Shown here: piece after piece, positions 36,446 through 37,297 of the stretch
How the letters are laid out: each line of letters begins with the position of its first letter
Numbering within the stretch: position 1 is the stretch's first letter
Source of the DNA: Alphaproteobacteria bacterium
GTDB lineage: Bacteria > Pseudomonadota > Alphaproteobacteria > UBA828
Direction: 5' to 3'
Assembly (NCBI GenBank): GCA_016869195.1
Contig: VGET01000007.1
Span: 1-37,297 of the forward strand
Length of the DNA: 37,297 bases
Made by a program: the position numbers and the translations under genes
The notes under the pieces: generated by a model
What the model was told of the DNA's origin: nothing
The model's input: the letters and a program-made list of their open reading frames with translations, nothing else
Databases searched by the model: none

Positions 36446-37297
36446 TTAGCGCCGCGCGGCGCGCAGCGGCTCCGACGGCACGATAAAGCCTTCGGCCTGC
36501 TGGTCGAGGAACTTGCCCTGGAATAGCGCGAGGCCGAGGGCTCGGCCGGTGCTGAAGGCCGCGGGCGTATCGCAGCCCTTGAGGATCACGCGCAGCGGGT
36601 CGGCGCGCTCGATGCCGCGCATCAGCGGTTCCGCGGCCGGTGTACCGCTCTGCTCGAGCATCGGATTCCACTGCACACGCAGGAACTCCACGGCCAGGCG
36701 GGCACGGTTGATCAGCGGCAGGGTGTGGTGGCACAGGCCGTCGAGACACAGGCCGAAGCCGATCGCCTTCAGCCGCGCCGTGGCCGCCAGATACGAGCCA
36801 AGGTCTGCGAAGGCCACAAGATGGGGCACGTTGATGATCACCCTCTTGCCGGCGAAGCCCTGATTGATCGCTTCAAGCGTTCGGAAGTTCTCGCTATCGA
36901 GGCCGAGGATGTCGAGGCTGCCGCCGAAGTTCGCCGGCAATGTGCTCGGATCGGCCGCCCGGAGGTGGGCCAGCGTGCGTTGGTCGATCGTGCGTGCCAG
37001 CGAGCGATAGAGCCAGCGCTCGCTTTGCAGGTCGATGGCTGGCGCGAGCGCCCGCTGCAGGTCGGGCAGCGACACCATCAGGTCGGTGAACATGCGCTGC
37101 ACCGCGCCGTTGCGCGAGATCGCGAACACTGGCTGCTTGCGAATGAACGGCCCGATCTCGATGTTTTCGAAGCCCTCGCAGATCGAGGCAAGTGATTGCG
37201 CGGTCAACCGACTGGAATCGTCCGTGCGCCCGGAAGTTTTTTTCGCCGGCGATGGGATGGTCTGATGCCGTGCCAGCGCGTCGGCCAAAATCGTTTC
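36446..37297 (-). CDS. degenerate EAL-domain protein, 5' part cut by the window edge
   Basis: About 283 codons are visible. The frame is open to the end of the window, so the true start probably lies outside it; the tracked TTG at 37288 is doubtful. The C-terminal half follows the EAL (cyclic di-GMP phosphodiesterase) layout: GFGLCLDGLCHHTLPLI near 177-193, EFLRVQWNP, then VILKGCDTPAAFSTGRALGLALFQGKFL. The EAL triad itself and the usual DDFGxG metal-binding set are not recognisable, so it may bind c-di-GMP or protein without cleaving it. The first 60 residues are polar and unassigned. It converges on regA with a 32-bp gap that contains a short T-run but no clear hairpin. Confidence 0.7.
   Translation of the reverse strand, partial: ETILADALARHQTIPSPAKKTSGRTDDSSRLTAQSLASICEGFENIEIGPFIRKQPVFAISRNGAVQRMFTDLMVSLPDLQRALAPAIDLQSERWLYRSLARTIDQRTLAHLRAADPSTLPANFGGSLDILGLDSENFRTLEAINQGFAGKRVIINVPHLVAFADLGSYLAATARLKAIGFGLCLDGLCHHTLPLINRARLAVEFLRVQWNPMLEQSGTPAAEPLMRGIERADPLRVILKGCDTPAAFSTGRALGLALFQGKFLDQQAEGFIVPSEPLRAARR

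Overview
The window looks like chromosomal DNA from a GC-rich alphaproteobacterium. The evidence is the dnaA-dnaN-recF-gyrB block, alphaproteobacterial-type DnaA motifs, a RegB/RegA (PrrBA/ActSR) redox two-component pair with the diagnostic GGxxNPF and proline-linker signatures, and cobalamin genes of CobN/CobW/CobQ type. The order or genus cannot be fixed from sequence reading alone. No tRNA, rRNA, insertion sequence, prophage or CRISPR array is visible. Base composition and codon use look uniform, and no stretch longer than 300 bases lacks a gene.

Layout. (1) 1-7017, plus strand: a small rhodanese, then dnaA, dnaN, recF and gyrB. An AT-rich gap and a candidate promoter separate dnaA from dnaN. 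A hairpin terminator at about 7033-7063 serves the converging minus-strand gene. (2) 7108-9186, minus: a large MscS-family channel whose real start may be a non-standard codon. (3) 9281-32182: a nearly complete cobalamin (vitamin B12) biosynthesis supercluster in alternating blocks. These are cobA-SCO1-cobB (-), cbiD-cobK (+), cbiX-cobH-cobL-cobI-cbiG/cobJ-cobM (-), cbiB (+), cobU-cobW-cobN-cobO-SYLF-cobQ (-), cobS-histidine phosphatase (-) and cobT (+). A clear cobalamin riboswitch on the minus strand (about 29350-29550) precedes the six-gene cobU operon. (4) 32196-37297: an OsmC-like protein lacking the expected cysteine, an ABC-2 exporter pair, regB-regA, and the 3' part of a degenerate EAL-domain protein running off the window.

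How the genes work together. CobA methylates uroporphyrinogen III. CobI, the CbiG/CobJ fusion, CobM, CbiD, CobK, CobL and CobH build and contract the corrin ring. CobB amidates at a and c. CbiX and/or CobN insert cobalt, with CobW a likely metal chaperone. CobO adenosylates, CobQ amidates to cobyric acid, CbiB adds the aminopropanol arm, and CobU, CobS, CobT and the phosphatase assemble the nucleotide loop. The set mixes markers of the early-cobalt ('anaerobic') route (CbiX, CbiD, CbiG) with late-cobalt ('aerobic') ones (CobN). CobG, CobF and the CobS/CobT chelatase partners are not in the window. Two non-B12 genes are embedded in these operons: a SCO1/SenC copper chaperone and a SYLF (Ysc84) lipoprotein-like gene.

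Most interesting points: the cobalamin riboswitch, which shows that the tracked cobU start is wrong; the hybrid cobalt-insertion gene set; two plus-strand B12 genes with extended -10 boxes exactly 6 nt before ATG (likely leaderless mRNAs); relocation of the SenC homologue away from regBA; and several family members missing canonical catalytic residues.
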